From: JABFRZ01 sp964631945
GTDB taxonomy: Bacteria; Planctomycetota; UBA1135; GCA-002686595
Reading direction: 5' to 3'
NCBI GenBank assembly: GCA_964631945.1
Contig: CAZWAY010000005.1
Span: 53,669 to 117,668 of the forward strand
DNA length: 64,000 nt
Positions 33,279-43,953 of this stretch are shown one piece after another. The stretch's first letter is position 1. Every line of letters starts with the position of its first letter. Both the position numbers and the translations under genes were made by a program. The notes below the pieces were generated by a model. That model saw nothing but the letters and a program-made list of their open reading frames with translations. It was not told where the DNA came from and made no database searches.

Positions 33279-33965
33279 ATGGGGCAGCCGATCGCCTTCG
33301 ACATCGAGGTAGCGGGATTCCACTGGGACGAGGTGGACGAGATCACGCGCGGCTACCTGCTGCAGCGCGCCAAGAGCGAGGAAGACCGCGCCTCGGTTCC
33401 CGACCGCACCGCGCTCTTCCCCGGGCTCGGCAAGATCATCGCGATCGGCATGTGGAACCTGGAGAAGGACCGCGGCCTGTGTCTGCTGGAGGGCAAGCCG
33501 GCCCCGCAGCAGGACTGGAAGCGCGTCAACAACTCCGACGTCCTGCGTGGCGACGAGACGGAGCTGCTCGAGCGCTTCTGGGAGGTCGTCGAGCGCAAGC
33601 GTCCGCGCCTGATCTCCTTCAACGGACGCGGGTACGACGGCCCGATCCTGATGATCCGCTCGGCCCAGCTCGGCGTCACGCCGAGCCTGAACCTGTGCGG
33701 CAACCGCTACAACCTCTCCCAGCACGTCGACCTCGACGAGGTCCTGCGCTTCCACGGGTCCTGGCGCGAGCAGTACAAGCTCGACTACTGGTGCCGGCGC
33801 TTCGACATCGAGAGCCCGAAGGGCTCGATCGACGGCTCGCAGGTCGCGCGCGCCTACCGCGAGGGGCGCATCGAGGAGATCGGCGAGTACTGCCTGCGCG
33901 ACGTGCGCGCCACGGCGCAGCTCTACAGCAAACTGGCGGATACGTTGCTGCCGCTGTTCGGCTAG
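33279..33965 (+). CDS. predicted PolB-like 3'-5' exonuclease
   Basis: 228 residues, RNase H-like DEDD exonuclease related to the proofreading domain of family B polymerases (PF10108). Exo I is IAFDIEVAGF (D8, E10), Exo II SFNGRGYDGPILMIRS with its Asp, and Exo III ends in EYCLRDVRATAQLY with the final Asp. It stands alone, without a polymerase domain. The role in DNA or RNA maintenance is unknown. The ATG at 33279 has TAGGAT 11 bases upstream. Confidence 0.85.
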   Translation: MGQPIAFDIEVAGFHWDEVDEITRGYLLQRAKSEEDRASVPDRTALFPGLGKIIAIGMWNLEKDRGLCLLEGKPAPQQDWKRVNNSDVLRGDETELLERFWEVVERKRPRLISFNGRGYDGPILMIRSAQLGVTPSLNLCGNRYNLSQHVDLDEVLRFHGSWREQYKLDYWCRRFDIESPKGSIDGSQVARAYREGRIEEIGEYCLRDVRATAQLYSKLADTLLPLFG

Positions 33966-33996
33966 AGGCTGTGGCGGGGCCCGCGGGGGCCGGGCG

Positions 33997-34404
33997 TCAG
34001 GCCTCGGCCGCGTGCAGATCGTCGGCGATCGGCACGGCTTCCCAGTCGAGGCGTGGGCAGTGGTCGTACAGGCGATCCAGGTCGTAGTAGGTGCGCGCCT
34101 CGCGCTGCAAGAGGTGCACGACCACGTCGCTGAAGTCCAGCACGACCCACCAGTGCAGGGCCTGGCCCTCGATCGGGTGGTGGCGTTGACCGATGCTCTT
34201 GCTGCGCACGTGCAGCTCGTTCTCGAGGGCGCGCACGTGGTTGCGGTTCAGGCCCGTCACCACCACGAAGTAATCGGCCACGCCCAGCCGCTCCGCGATG
34301 CCGTAGACGGCCACGTCCTCGGCCTTCTTGTCGCTGCACCAGCGTGCCAGGGTCGCGGCGAAAGTCTTGGAGTCGATGGCAGGTTCCTCGCGGGGTGCCC
34401 CCAT
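33997..34404 (-). CDS. rsfS: ribosomal silencing factor RsfS
   Basis: 135 residues of the RsfS/Iojap/DUF143 family, which binds L14 on the 50S subunit and blocks subunit joining when nutrients are scarce. Typical text is KKAEDVAVYGIAERLGVADYFVVVTG, NRNHVRALENEL and HPIEGQALHWWVVLDFSDVVVHLLQREARTYYDLDRLY, in which the D-F-G-D-V loop of other species is DFSDVVVH. Here rsfS is not next to nadD, as it is in many genomes. It is convergent with the exonuclease gene and 74 bases downstream of hppA on the same strand. Confidence 0.93.
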   Translation of the reverse strand: MGAPREEPAIDSKTFAATLARWCSDKKAEDVAVYGIAERLGVADYFVVVTGLNRNHVRALENELHVRSKSIGQRHHPIEGQALHWWVVLDFSDVVVHLLQREARTYYDLDRLYDHCPRLDWEAVPIADDLHAAEA

Positions 34405-34478
34405 GGTAGCCGCGCTCGCTCCCGAGGAAAGGGGAGAAAGCGGGGCGTCCCCCTGGCCCGCAGCGGCCATGGCCGGGG

Positions 34479-36566
<2,088 letters not shown>

Positions 36567-36687
36567 CGCGCAGGGGAGGAACGGGACGCGGGAAGGTCTT
36601 CAGCCCGGACGGCTTGGAGCTGCGGAGCAGGGAGCAGGGACGGGAGGCGCCGGGTCCAGGGACTGGAGCGAAGACCAGGGGGCGAAG

Positions 36688-36715
36688 AGGATAGTGGCCG
36701 ACCCTCGTTCGGCCA
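36688..36715 (-). promoter_or_regulatory. hppA promoter with overlapping dyad
   Basis: On the minus strand TATCCT (36688-36693) is preceded directly by TGGCCGA-7nt-TCGGCCA (36695-36715), a perfect 7-base inverted repeat in the -35 region. It could be an operator. The gap to the hppA ATG is 121 bases, unlike the short leaders elsewhere. Confidence 0.45.
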
Positions 36716-36765
36716 ATAGAGGCGTGTCCGAACCGGGCGCGGCGGGGTTCTCGGCGCCCTGGTCC

Positions 36766-37437
36766 TCAGTCTGCGCCCGCCGGCGGCCCCCCCGAGTCTC
36801 GGCGGGAGCCTCCGGCCGGGCCTGCGGCCGCGTTCGCCCGGATCCAGCGCAGGCGGATCACGATCACGCTCAGGAGCACGAGCACCAGCAGGGCCAGGAT
36901 CAAGTGCAGGTCGTGCACCGTCTCGCGCAGGCGTTCCACCTGGCCGCCGAACAGCTTCCCGAGGTAGATCGAGGCCGGGACGCTCAGCAGCACCCCGATC
37001 CCGTCGAGCAGCAGGAGGCGCGTGTAGCGCATGCCCATCGTGCCGGCCACGAAGTAGCCCGGGATGCGCAGCATGGGCAGGAAGCGGCAGCCGAAGATGG
37101 CCCAGTTGCCGTGCTCGTCGAAGCGCCGGCGAAAGCGCTGGAAGCGCTCCGGGTGCAGCATGCGTGCGATCCACGGGATCTCCAGCGCGCGCATGCCGTA
37201 GCGCCGCCCCAGGAAGTACGGCAGCGAGTCGCCCAGCAGGATCGCGGCCGAGCACAGCAGCGTGATCGGGACGAACTCGACCTCGCCCTTGTGCAGCAGC
37301 AAGCCGGCCGCGAGCAGGAAGGTCTCCTCGGGCAGCGGCAGGCCGACTCCGCACAGGAGCAAGCCCAGGAACGGCCCCATGTAGGCGAAGTCCTGGAAGA
37401 TGCGCTGGAGGTCGGCGCTGAGGTCGAGGAGTAGCAT
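36766..37437 (-). CDS. DedA/SNARE-associated family membrane protein
   Basis: 223 residues. The DedA signatures are present: GVGLPLPEETFLLAAGLL, the Asp of AILLGDSLPYFLGRRYG, and GCRFLPMLRIPGYFVAGTMGM with the functionally required Arg. The C-terminal helix (LILALLVLVLLSVIVIRLRW) and Gly/Pro-rich tail close the protein. Family members transport or flip lipids such as undecaprenyl phosphate and phosphatidylethanolamine and support envelope integrity. A TATACT hexamer ends 16 bases before the ATG. Divergent from the YqiJ-like gene. Confidence 0.87.
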   Translation of the reverse strand: MLLLDLSADLQRIFQDFAYMGPFLGLLLCGVGLPLPEETFLLAAGLLLHKGEVEFVPITLLCSAAILLGDSLPYFLGRRYGMRALEIPWIARMLHPERFQRFRRRFDEHGNWAIFGCRFLPMLRIPGYFVAGTMGMRYTRLLLLDGIGVLLSVPASIYLGKLFGGQVERLRETVHDLHLILALLVLVLLSVIVIRLRWIRANAAAGPAGGSRRDSGGPPAGAD

Positions 37438-37561
37438 CGGGCGAGGAGCGGGGAGTATAGAGCTGCTCGCACGGCCCGCCCCTGTTCGCCTCGATTGAAT
37501 GGGAGGTGTACGAGCGAGTAGGCTCGCGCCCTCGCCATCCGCGCTGGAGGGGAACTGACCG

Positions 37562-38173
37562 ATGCTGATCGCCGTCTTCGGGTTCGACTGGACGATGGAG
37601 CTGACCTACATGGCCTGCGCGGCCGCGGGGGGTACGGTGCTCGTCCTGCAGACCGCCCTGATGCTGTTCGGAGTCGGCGACGGGCACGACGTCGACCTGC
37701 ACCACGACGTGGGCGCCGACGGGCACGGCGACCATCCCGACGGGTACTTCAGCCTGTTCTCGGTGCGGGCCATCGCCTCGTTCTTCACCTTCTTCGGGCT
37801 GACGGGCTGGATGGGCACGAACAACGGCTGGGGGCCGACGACCACCGTGTTCGGCGCGGTCGGGGCGGGCCTCGCACTGATGGTGCTCGTCGCCTGGATG
37901 ATGCGCCTGCAGTCGAAGCTCCAGTCCAAGGGCAACATGGACTCCGCCAATGCCCTGGGTCAGTCGGCACGCGTCTACCTGCGCATCCCGGCCAAGAACA
38001 CCGGCTTCGGCAAGGTGACGGTCAAGATCCAGGGCCGGAGCGCGGAGCTCAACGCCTTCACCATGGGCCCGGAACTGCCCACCGGTGCCCTGGTGAAGAT
38101 CACGCGCATGCGGACCCCCGACACGTTCGAGGTCGAATCCCTGAAGACGGAAACGAAGGAAAAGAAGCAGTGA
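37562..38173 (+). CDS. YqiJ-like (DUF1449/NfeD-related) membrane protein
   Basis: 203 residues. About three membrane helices (about 12-38, 68-90, 93-113), separated by a His/Asp-rich loop (VGDGHDVDLHHDVGADGHGD) that might bind metal, precede a C-terminal OB-fold-like domain (about 130-195, SARVYLRIPAKNTGFGKVTVKI). This matches the YqiJ/NfeD partners of flotillins, and the next gene is a flotillin whose GTG overlaps this stop codon (GTGA). GGAGGGGA lies 9 bases before the ATG. Probable role: membrane partner in a flotillin microdomain. Confidence 0.78.
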   Translation: MLIAVFGFDWTMELTYMACAAAGGTVLVLQTALMLFGVGDGHDVDLHHDVGADGHGDHPDGYFSLFSVRAIASFFTFFGLTGWMGTNNGWGPTTTVFGAVGAGLALMVLVAWMMRLQSKLQSKGNMDSANALGQSARVYLRIPAKNTGFGKVTVKIQGRSAELNAFTMGPELPTGALVKITRMRTPDTFEVESLKTETKEKKQ

Positions 38174-39813
38174 CGAACGCTCTCGCTCTGGCCCAGTTCA
38201 CCGTTCCGGGGAACCTCGTGCCCGTCCTGATGGTCGTGGCCGCGGTGGTGATCCTGTCGGGCTTCGCCCTGATGCTCGCCACGCGCTACAAGCGCTGCCC
38301 CTCGAACCGGATCCTCGTGATCTACGGCAAGACCGGGGCGGGGCAGTCCTCGAAGACCCTGCACGGCGGCGGCGCCTTCGTGTGGCCGCTGATCCAGGCC
38401 TACGAGTTCCTCGACCTCGACCCGCTGCAGATCGAGATCCCGCTGGAGGGCGCGCTGTCTTCCGAGAACATCCGCGTCTCGGTGCCCAGCATCTTCACCG
38501 TCGCGATCGGCACCGACGAAGAGGCCATGAACAACGCGGCCGTGCGCCTGCTCGGCCTCGACACGCCGCACATCATCAAGCAAGCCGAGGACATCATCTT
38601 CGGCCAGTTGCGCCAGGTGATCGCCTCGATGGCGATCCAGGAGATCAACCGCGAGCGCGACGTGTTCCTGGGCAAGGTGCAGAGCGCGCTCGAGCCCGAG
38701 CTCAAGAAGATCGGCCTGGTGCTGATCAACGTCAACATCCGCGACATCAAGGACGAGTCGGGCTTCATCGAGGCCATCGGGCGCAAGGCGGCCTCGACCG
38801 CGATCCAGCAGGCCGAGATCGACGTGGCCGAGCAGAACAAGCGCGGCGCGATCGGCGTGGCCGAGGCCGAGCGCGAGCGCGCCGTCAGCGTGGCCAACGC
38901 CGAGAAGGTGCGCGACATCGGCACCAAGGAAGCCGAGCGCGAGCGCGCCGTGAAGCTGGCCGACCTCGAGAAAGACAAGAGCATCGGCGAGCAGGCCGCC
39001 AAGTACGAGCAGGAGTCGCAGCTGCGCGACAAGGAGCGCGAGATGCGCGTGCGCGTGGCCGAGGCCAACGCCAAGGCCGTCGCGGGCGAGAACAAGTCCA
39101 AGGCCGAGATCGCCGGCACCAACGCCGAGCTGCGCGTCAAGGAAGCCCAGGCCTACGAACTCGGCGAGAAGCGCTTCCGCGAGGCCCAGGCGGCCGTGCT
39201 CGAGGCCCAGTACCGTGCCGAGGCGCGCGCCGCCGCCGCGCAGGGCGAGAAGATCGAGGCCGAGACGCGCGCCACGCTCGAGGCCACCTCCAAGGCCGAG
39301 AAGGCCAAGACCATCGTCGACGCCGAGGCCCAGGCCAGCCAGCGCAAGATCGAGGCCGAGGGCGAGGCCGCCGCGATCTACGCCAAGCTCGAGGCCGAGG
39401 CGCGCGGGCAGTACGAGATGCTGGCCAAGAAGGCCGCCGGTCTGAAGCTGATCGTGGACAGCTGCGGCGGCTCGCAGCAGGCCTTCCAGATGCTCATGCT
39501 CGAGCACCTCGACCACCTGTCCGAGACCGCCGCCAAGGCCATCTCGAACGTGAAGTTCGACAAGGTCGTGGTGTGGGACGGCCAGGGTGGAGCCAACGGC
39601 GGCAACGCCGCGGCCAACTTCATCCGCGGCCTGGGCACCGCGATCCCGCCCGTGATGCAGATCATGAAGGACGTGGGCGGCGTGGAGATGCCCGAGTACT
39701 TCGGCAAGCTGATGGCCGAGGGCGCGGCGCCGGCCGCGGCAGCTCCGTCCGCGGCGGCACCGGCCGAGCCCCGCAGGCCGACCGACAAGGGCGAGCCCAA
39801 GAAGCCGAGCTAG
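38170..39813 (+). CDS. flotillin-like SPFH/band 7 protein (YqiK-type)
   Basis: 547 residues, GTG start overlapping the previous stop by four bases. An N-terminal membrane segment (VPVLMVVAAVVILSGFALML, about 17-36) is followed by the SPFH domain (about 45-220; YGKTGAGQSSKTLHGGGAFVWPLIQ, IQEINRERDVFLGKVQSALEPELKKIG), then a long Glu-Ala-rich coiled coil (about 220-430) typical of flotillins, and an Ala/Pro-rich tail. Flotillins oligomerise and organise ordered membrane domains. With the upstream NfeD-like protein it forms the usual two-gene unit. Its TAG shares the palindrome CTAG with the stop of the convergent gene. Confidence 0.9.
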   Translation: MTNALALAQFTVPGNLVPVLMVVAAVVILSGFALMLATRYKRCPSNRILVIYGKTGAGQSSKTLHGGGAFVWPLIQAYEFLDLDPLQIEIPLEGALSSENIRVSVPSIFTVAIGTDEEAMNNAAVRLLGLDTPHIIKQAEDIIFGQLRQVIASMAIQEINRERDVFLGKVQSALEPELKKIGLVLINVNIRDIKDESGFIEAIGRKAASTAIQQAEIDVAEQNKRGAIGVAEAERERAVSVANAEKVRDIGTKEAERERAVKLADLEKDKSIGEQAAKYEQESQLRDKEREMRVRVAEANAKAVAGENKSKAEIAGTNAELRVKEAQAYELGEKRFREAQAAVLEAQYRAEARAAAAQGEKIEAETRATLEATSKAEKAKTIVDAEAQASQRKIEAEGEAAAIYAKLEAEARGQYEMLAKKAAGLKLIVDSCGGSQQAFQMLMLEHLDHLSETAAKAISNVKFDKVVVWDGQGGANGGNAAANFIRGLGTAIPPVMQIMKDVGGVEMPEYFGKLMAEGAAPAAAAPSAAAPAEPRRPTDKGEPKKPS

Positions 39814-40754
39814 CGCGGCCTGACCAGGCTCGTCTCTTCGCTCACGCCCTCGGCCGCGCCCACGATCTTGCCGCCCTCCAGCAGGAGCTCGCCCGGCGTC
39901 TGCAGCAGGTAGGAGATCGAGGGCGGCAGGCGCGCGCTGCGCACGAAGTTGCCGTCGGGCAGCACGTGCACCACGCGGTTGGCCAGCGTGTCGTGGGGCT
40001 CCTCGAGCTGGATCAGCGCCAGCAGACGCTCGCCGTGCTCGTGCTGGGCCAGCTGTTCGAGGTGCTTCGCGCAGTGCTCGCAGGTCGCGCGCCAGAAGAC
40101 CCACAGGCCGTCGAGCGGGAGCTCGTTCACGTCCAGGTACTGGTTCAGCGGGGCCTTGCCGAGCGGCGTGACCCAGATCTCCTGGCCGACCCACTTCTCG
40201 AGCGCCAGTTCGACCCACTGGCCCTCGACCGGTCTGCCGTCGGCCACGACCTCGCCCTGCTGTAGCTCGCGATCGTGGAACCAGGGCAAGGCCAGCCCGA
40301 CCGCCGCCAGCGCCACGGGCACGATCGGTCCCAGCCCCCGGCCGAGGTTGCGCCAGGGCTTCGCGAGCAGCAGGGCCGCCAGCAGGGCCGTGTCGATGGC
40401 CATCATCCACTTCGGCGGCATGCTGAACTTGCCCCCGAAGCAGCCGCAGTTCTCCACCCCGGCGCGGATCTGCGTGGTCAGCACCAGGTCGAACACCACC
40501 AGCAGCATTGCCTGCAGCACCCAGCCCCAGCGCGGCTTGCTCAGCGCGATGGCCACGATCGCGAGCTCGATCCCGATCGCCAGCTTGTAGGTGAGCCCGA
40601 GCTCGAGCGGCAAGTCGCGCACGACCTCGGGCAAGAGCGCGGGCGTGCCCCACACGAGCTTGAACACGGCCCCCGTGAGGACCCAGGCGGCGATCAGCCA
40701 GACCGCGACCAGGGCGAAGCGCTTGCGTTCGGTCGGCACGGTGGGGTTCTGCAT
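39810..40754 (-). CDS. MauE/DoxX-like membrane protein fused to a thioredoxin-like domain
   Basis: 314 residues. Four to five membrane helices (about 13-160) contain the MauE-type motif ENCGCFGGKF (C103, C105), followed by an outside-facing domain with VFWRATCEHCAKHLEQLAQH (C225, C228), a thioredoxin-like CxxC. MauE-family proteins pass reducing power across the membrane; a fused CxxC domain could be the direct acceptor. The two halves are usually separate proteins. Start at ATG 40754. It diverges from the acyl-CoA synthetase and overlaps the flotillin gene end by four bases. Confidence 0.78.
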   Translation of the reverse strand: MQNPTVPTERKRFALVAVWLIAAWVLTGAVFKLVWGTPALLPEVVRDLPLELGLTYKLAIGIELAIVAIALSKPRWGWVLQAMLLVVFDLVLTTQIRAGVENCGCFGGKFSMPPKWMMAIDTALLAALLLAKPWRNLGRGLGPIVPVALAAVGLALPWFHDRELQQGEVVADGRPVEGQWVELALEKWVGQEIWVTPLGKAPLNQYLDVNELPLDGLWVFWRATCEHCAKHLEQLAQHEHGERLLALIQLEEPHDTLANRVVHVLPDGNFVRSARLPPSISYLLQTPGELLLEGGKIVGAAEGVSEETSLVRPR

Positions 40755-40833
40755 GTCGCGGTGGGCTCGGGATCTTGCACGCGCGCACGGCTGGCGCGGC
40801 GGACGGCTGAGGATACAACTTCGCGTCTCCCCC

Positions 40834-42366
40834 ATGCTTCACGCGACGATCTGGTCGATCCTGGAACGGGCCGAGCGCGACTTCGCCGGCCGCACGGCCG
40901 TGCGCGAGGGTGCGACGCGTCGCGACTACGGCGAGTTCGCCCGCCGTGTGAGGGCCCGCGCGCGCGCCTGGCGCGCGCTGGGACTCGGGGCCGGGGAGCG
41001 CGTGGCGATCCTGGACTGGAACACCGGCGCGTTCCTCGAGAGCACCTTCGCGGCCGCCGGCCTGGGGGCGATCCTGACCCCGCTCAACCACCGCCTGGCC
41101 GTGCCGGAGCTGGCCGAGATCCTGGCCGACTCGGGCGCGTGCCTGGTGCTGGCCGCGCGCGCCTTCGCCGAGCCCGTCGCCGCGCTGCGCGCGCGCGTGC
41201 CGAGCGTCCGGCACTGGCTGTGCTGCGAAGAGGAGCCCGAGGACGAGCCCGAGGAGGAGGGCCCGCCCTTCGCGCCCGCGCGCGTGGCTCCGGCAGACGT
41301 GGCCCAGCTCTACTACACCAGCGGCACGACCGGGCGCGCGAAGGGCGTGATGCTGACGCACCGGAACGTGTGTACGCACGCGGCCTGGGCCGTGCGCGAG
41401 CTCGAACTCACCGGCGCCGACCGCTGGGGACACTTCGCGCCCATGTTCCACCTGGCCGACGCCTGGGCGACGTTCGCCGTGACCCAGGTCGGCGGCGTGC
41501 ACGTGATGCTGCCGCGTTTCGAGGCCGACGCGGCCGTGGAGGCGATCGAGCGCGAGGGCATCACGCTCACCAATCTCGTCCCGACCATGCTGAAGCGCCT
41601 GGTCGAGAGCCCGCGCGCGCCGGCCGCGCGCTTCGCCAGCCTGCGTCTGGTGCTCTCGGGCGGCGCGCCGATCTCACCCGCGCTCGTGCGCCAGGTGCTC
41701 GCGGTCCTGGGGTGCGAGTACGCGCAAACCTACGGCATGACCGAGACGAGTCCGTACCTCACGCTCGGGCTCCTTCCGGAGGCCCTGCGGCGGCTCGCGC
41801 CGGAGGAGGTCCTGCGCCTGCGCGCGCGCACCGGCCGACCCTTCGGTGAGGTCGAGCTGGAGGTCGTGGACGAGGCCGGCCGGCGCGTGCCCGCCGACGA
41901 TCGCACGGTGGGCGAGATCCGCGTGCGCGGCGCGACCGTGACGCCGGGCTACTGGGGGCGGCCGGAGGAGACGGCCATGGCCATTCGCGACGGCTGGCTC
42001 TACACGGGCGACCTGGCCGTGCTCGATGCGCACGGCTTCGTGGACATCGTCGACCGCAAGAAGGACATGATCCTCAGCGGCGGCGAGAACGTGTACTCGA
42101 CCGAGGTCGAGAACGCGCTCTACGAGCATCCGGCCGTGCTCGAGTGCGCGGTGTTCGGGCGGCCCGACGCCACCTGGGGCGAGCGCGTGCACGCGGCGGT
42201 CGTGCTGCGGGCCGAGGCCACGCTCGGGGCGCGCGAGCTGATCGAGTTCTGCCGCGCCCGCATCGCGGCCTACAAGGCGCCGCACACGATCGAGTTCCTG
42301 CCCGAGCTGCCACGCACGGGCTCGGGCAAGATCTCCAAGCAGGTGCTGCGCGCGCGCACGCCCTAG
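40834..42366 (+). CDS. AMP-dependent (long-chain) acyl-CoA synthetase
   Basis: 510 residues, ANL superfamily. P-loop YYTSGTTGRAKGVMLTHRN, substrate-pocket YAQTYGMTETSPYLTLG, hinge and A8 region GWLYTGDLAVLDAHGFVDIVDRKKDMILSGGENV, and the C-terminal catalytic lysine in RTGSGKISKQVLR are all present. It activates a carboxylic acid as acyl-AMP and transfers it to CoA. Chain length is not predictable. An acidic run (EEEPEDEPEEEG) near residue 132 is an insertion. The pcm gene follows 14 bases later, so the two are probably co-transcribed. Confidence 0.9.
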   Translation: MLHATIWSILERAERDFAGRTAVREGATRRDYGEFARRVRARARAWRALGLGAGERVAILDWNTGAFLESTFAAAGLGAILTPLNHRLAVPELAEILADSGACLVLAARAFAEPVAALRARVPSVRHWLCCEEEPEDEPEEEGPPFAPARVAPADVAQLYYTSGTTGRAKGVMLTHRNVCTHAAWAVRELELTGADRWGHFAPMFHLADAWATFAVTQVGGVHVMLPRFEADAAVEAIEREGITLTNLVPTMLKRLVESPRAPAARFASLRLVLSGGAPISPALVRQVLAVLGCEYAQTYGMTETSPYLTLGLLPEALRRLAPEEVLRLRARTGRPFGEVELEVVDEAGRRVPADDRTVGEIRVRGATVTPGYWGRPEETAMAIRDGWLYTGDLAVLDAHGFVDIVDRKKDMILSGGENVYSTEVENALYEHPAVLECAVFGRPDATWGERVHAAVVLRAEATLGARELIEFCRARIAAYKAPHTIEFLPELPRTGSGKISKQVLRARTP

Positions 42367-42380
42367 GCGAGGATGGCGTC

Positions 42381-43103
42381 ATGCGCTGGCCGAGCTGGAA
42401 CGGGCGTGCGCCGGCCGGGCCGGGGACGACGGGCGCCCTGTCCGACGCCTCCGCTCTCGACCACGCCGCCGCGCGCGTGCGCATGGTGGACGAGCAGCTC
42501 GTCGCGCGCGGCATCACCGACGAGCGCGTACTCGCCGCCATGCGGCGCGTGCCGCGCGAGCGCTTCGTGCTGCCCGAGGACCTGGCGCGCGCCCACGACG
42601 ACGGCCCGCTGGCGATCGGGTACGGCCAGACCCTCTCGCAACCCTTCATCGTGGCGCTCATGAGCCAGGCCCTCGAGCTCGCGGGCGGCGAGCGCGTGCT
42701 CGAGATCGGGGCCGGCTCGGGCTACCAGAGCGCGCTGCTGGCGGCCCTGGCGCGGGAGGTCTTCGCGCTCGAGCTCCTGCCGCCCCTGCGCGCGCGCGCG
42801 GCCGGGGTCCTGGCCGAGCTCGGCTGCGCCAACGTGTGCCTGCGCGCGGGCGACGGGCGCGCCGGGTGGCCGGAGGCGGCCCCCTTCGACGCCATCCTGG
42901 CGGCGGCCGCGGCCGAGCGCGTGCCGCCGGCCTGGCTGACGCAGCTCGCGCCCGGTGGACGCCTGCTGCTGCCGGTGGGCACCCGCCAGCAGGAACTCCT
43001 GTGCATCCGTCGGACATCCGACGGCTTCGTCGAGCAGCGCCTGGGCGCGGTGCGCTTCGTGCCCCTCCTGGGCACCGAACGCGACGTGTCCGCCCGTCCG
43101 TAG
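42381..43103 (+). CDS. pcm: protein-L-isoaspartate O-methyltransferase
   Basis: 240 residues. Repairs isomerised Asp/Asn residues by SAM-dependent methylation. Family features are RVPRERFVLPEDLARAHDDGPLAIGYGQTLSQPFIVALM, SAM motif I VLEIGAGSGYQSALLAAL, and APGGRLLLPVGTRQQELL. The first 25 residues are a Gly/Pro-rich extension. The gene begins 14 bases after the acyl-CoA synthetase stop with GAGG as a possible ribosome site. Confidence 0.92.
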   Translation: MRWPSWNGRAPAGPGTTGALSDASALDHAAARVRMVDEQLVARGITDERVLAAMRRVPRERFVLPEDLARAHDDGPLAIGYGQTLSQPFIVALMSQALELAGGERVLEIGAGSGYQSALLAALAREVFALELLPPLRARAAGVLAELGCANVCLRAGDGRAGWPEAAPFDAILAAAAAERVPPAWLTQLAPGGRLLLPVGTRQQELLCIRRTSDGFVEQRLGAVRFVPLLGTERDVSARP

Positions 43104-43163
43104 CGCGCGCGGCGCGGCCCGCGCCCCCGGGTGCAGGGCCGATCCCGCCCGACGCGCGCTTGA

Positions 43164-43946
43164 ATGCGCCCTGCACGGCTGGCGTACTCGCGCCCTTCTC
43201 GCTCCTCCGTTCCGTCAGGCACCCCCTTGGATTGGATCAACGACCCGCAGGCCTGGATCGCGCTCCTGACCCTGACCGTGCTCGAGATCGTGCTCGGGGT
43301 GGACAACATCGTGTTCATCTCGATCCTCTCGGCGAAGCTGCCGGAGTTGCAGCGCGCGCGCGCGCGCACGATCGGGTTGGCGCTGGCGCTCGTGGGGCGG
43401 GTGGGGCTGCTGCTCTCGCTCAGCTGGGTGATCGGCCTGACCGACCCGCTGTTCGTGCTGGTGGGTGAGGAGATCTCGGGGCGCGACCTGATCCTGCTCG
43501 GCGGCGGGCTGTTCCTGCTGGCCAAGGCCACCCACGAGATCCACGCCAGCATGGAGGGAGGCGGCCCCGGGCGCGCCGCCCGGGCGAGTTCCTTCGCCGG
43601 CGTGCTGGTGCAGATCCTGGTGCTCGACCTGGTCTTCTCGCTCGACTCCGTCATCACCGCCGTGGGCATGGCCGACGACGTATCCGTGATGATCACGGCG
43701 GTCGTGATCGCAGTGCTGTTCATGATGGTGAGTGCCGGGGCGATCTCGAGCTTCATCCACAAGCATCCGACCGTGAAGATGCTGGCGCTCGCCTTCCTGC
43801 TGCTGGTGGGCGTGGCCCTGGTGGCCGACGGCCTGAACCAGCACATCCCGCGCGGCTACATCTACTTCGCGATGGCTTTCTCGGTGCTGGTCGAGATGCT
43901 CAACCTGCGTTCCGCGCGCCGCGCCTCGCCGCCGGCGGCGCACTGA
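43164..43946 (+). CDS. TerC-family integral membrane protein
   Basis: 260 residues from ATG 43164; TTG 43227 (LDWINDPQAWIALL) fits the usual start of the family better and would give 239 residues. About seven helices carry the TerC signatures LEIVLGVDNIVFISIL and LVFSLDSVITAVGMADDV with paired Asp residues, plus GLNQHIPRGYIYFAMAFSVLVE at the C terminus. TerC proteins are linked to metal (Mn2+, tellurite) handling at the membrane. A lipoprotein gene follows after 7 bases. Confidence 0.87.
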   Translation: MRPARLAYSRPSRSSVPSGTPLDWINDPQAWIALLTLTVLEIVLGVDNIVFISILSAKLPELQRARARTIGLALALVGRVGLLLSLSWVIGLTDPLFVLVGEEISGRDLILLGGGLFLLAKATHEIHASMEGGGPGRAARASSFAGVLVQILVLDLVFSLDSVITAVGMADDVSVMITAVVIAVLFMMVSAGAISSFIHKHPTVKMLALAFLLLVGVALVADGLNQHIPRGYIYFAMAFSVLVEMLNLRSARRASPPAAH

Positions 43947-43953
43947 GTCGTTC

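Noticed and set aside
37975..41502. Long minus-strand frame opposite the flotillin gene
   Set aside because: The Leu/Gly/Val-rich repetitive text is the antisense of the Glu/Ala/Lys coiled coil of flotillin. Only its neighbouring frame 39810-40754 encodes a real protein.
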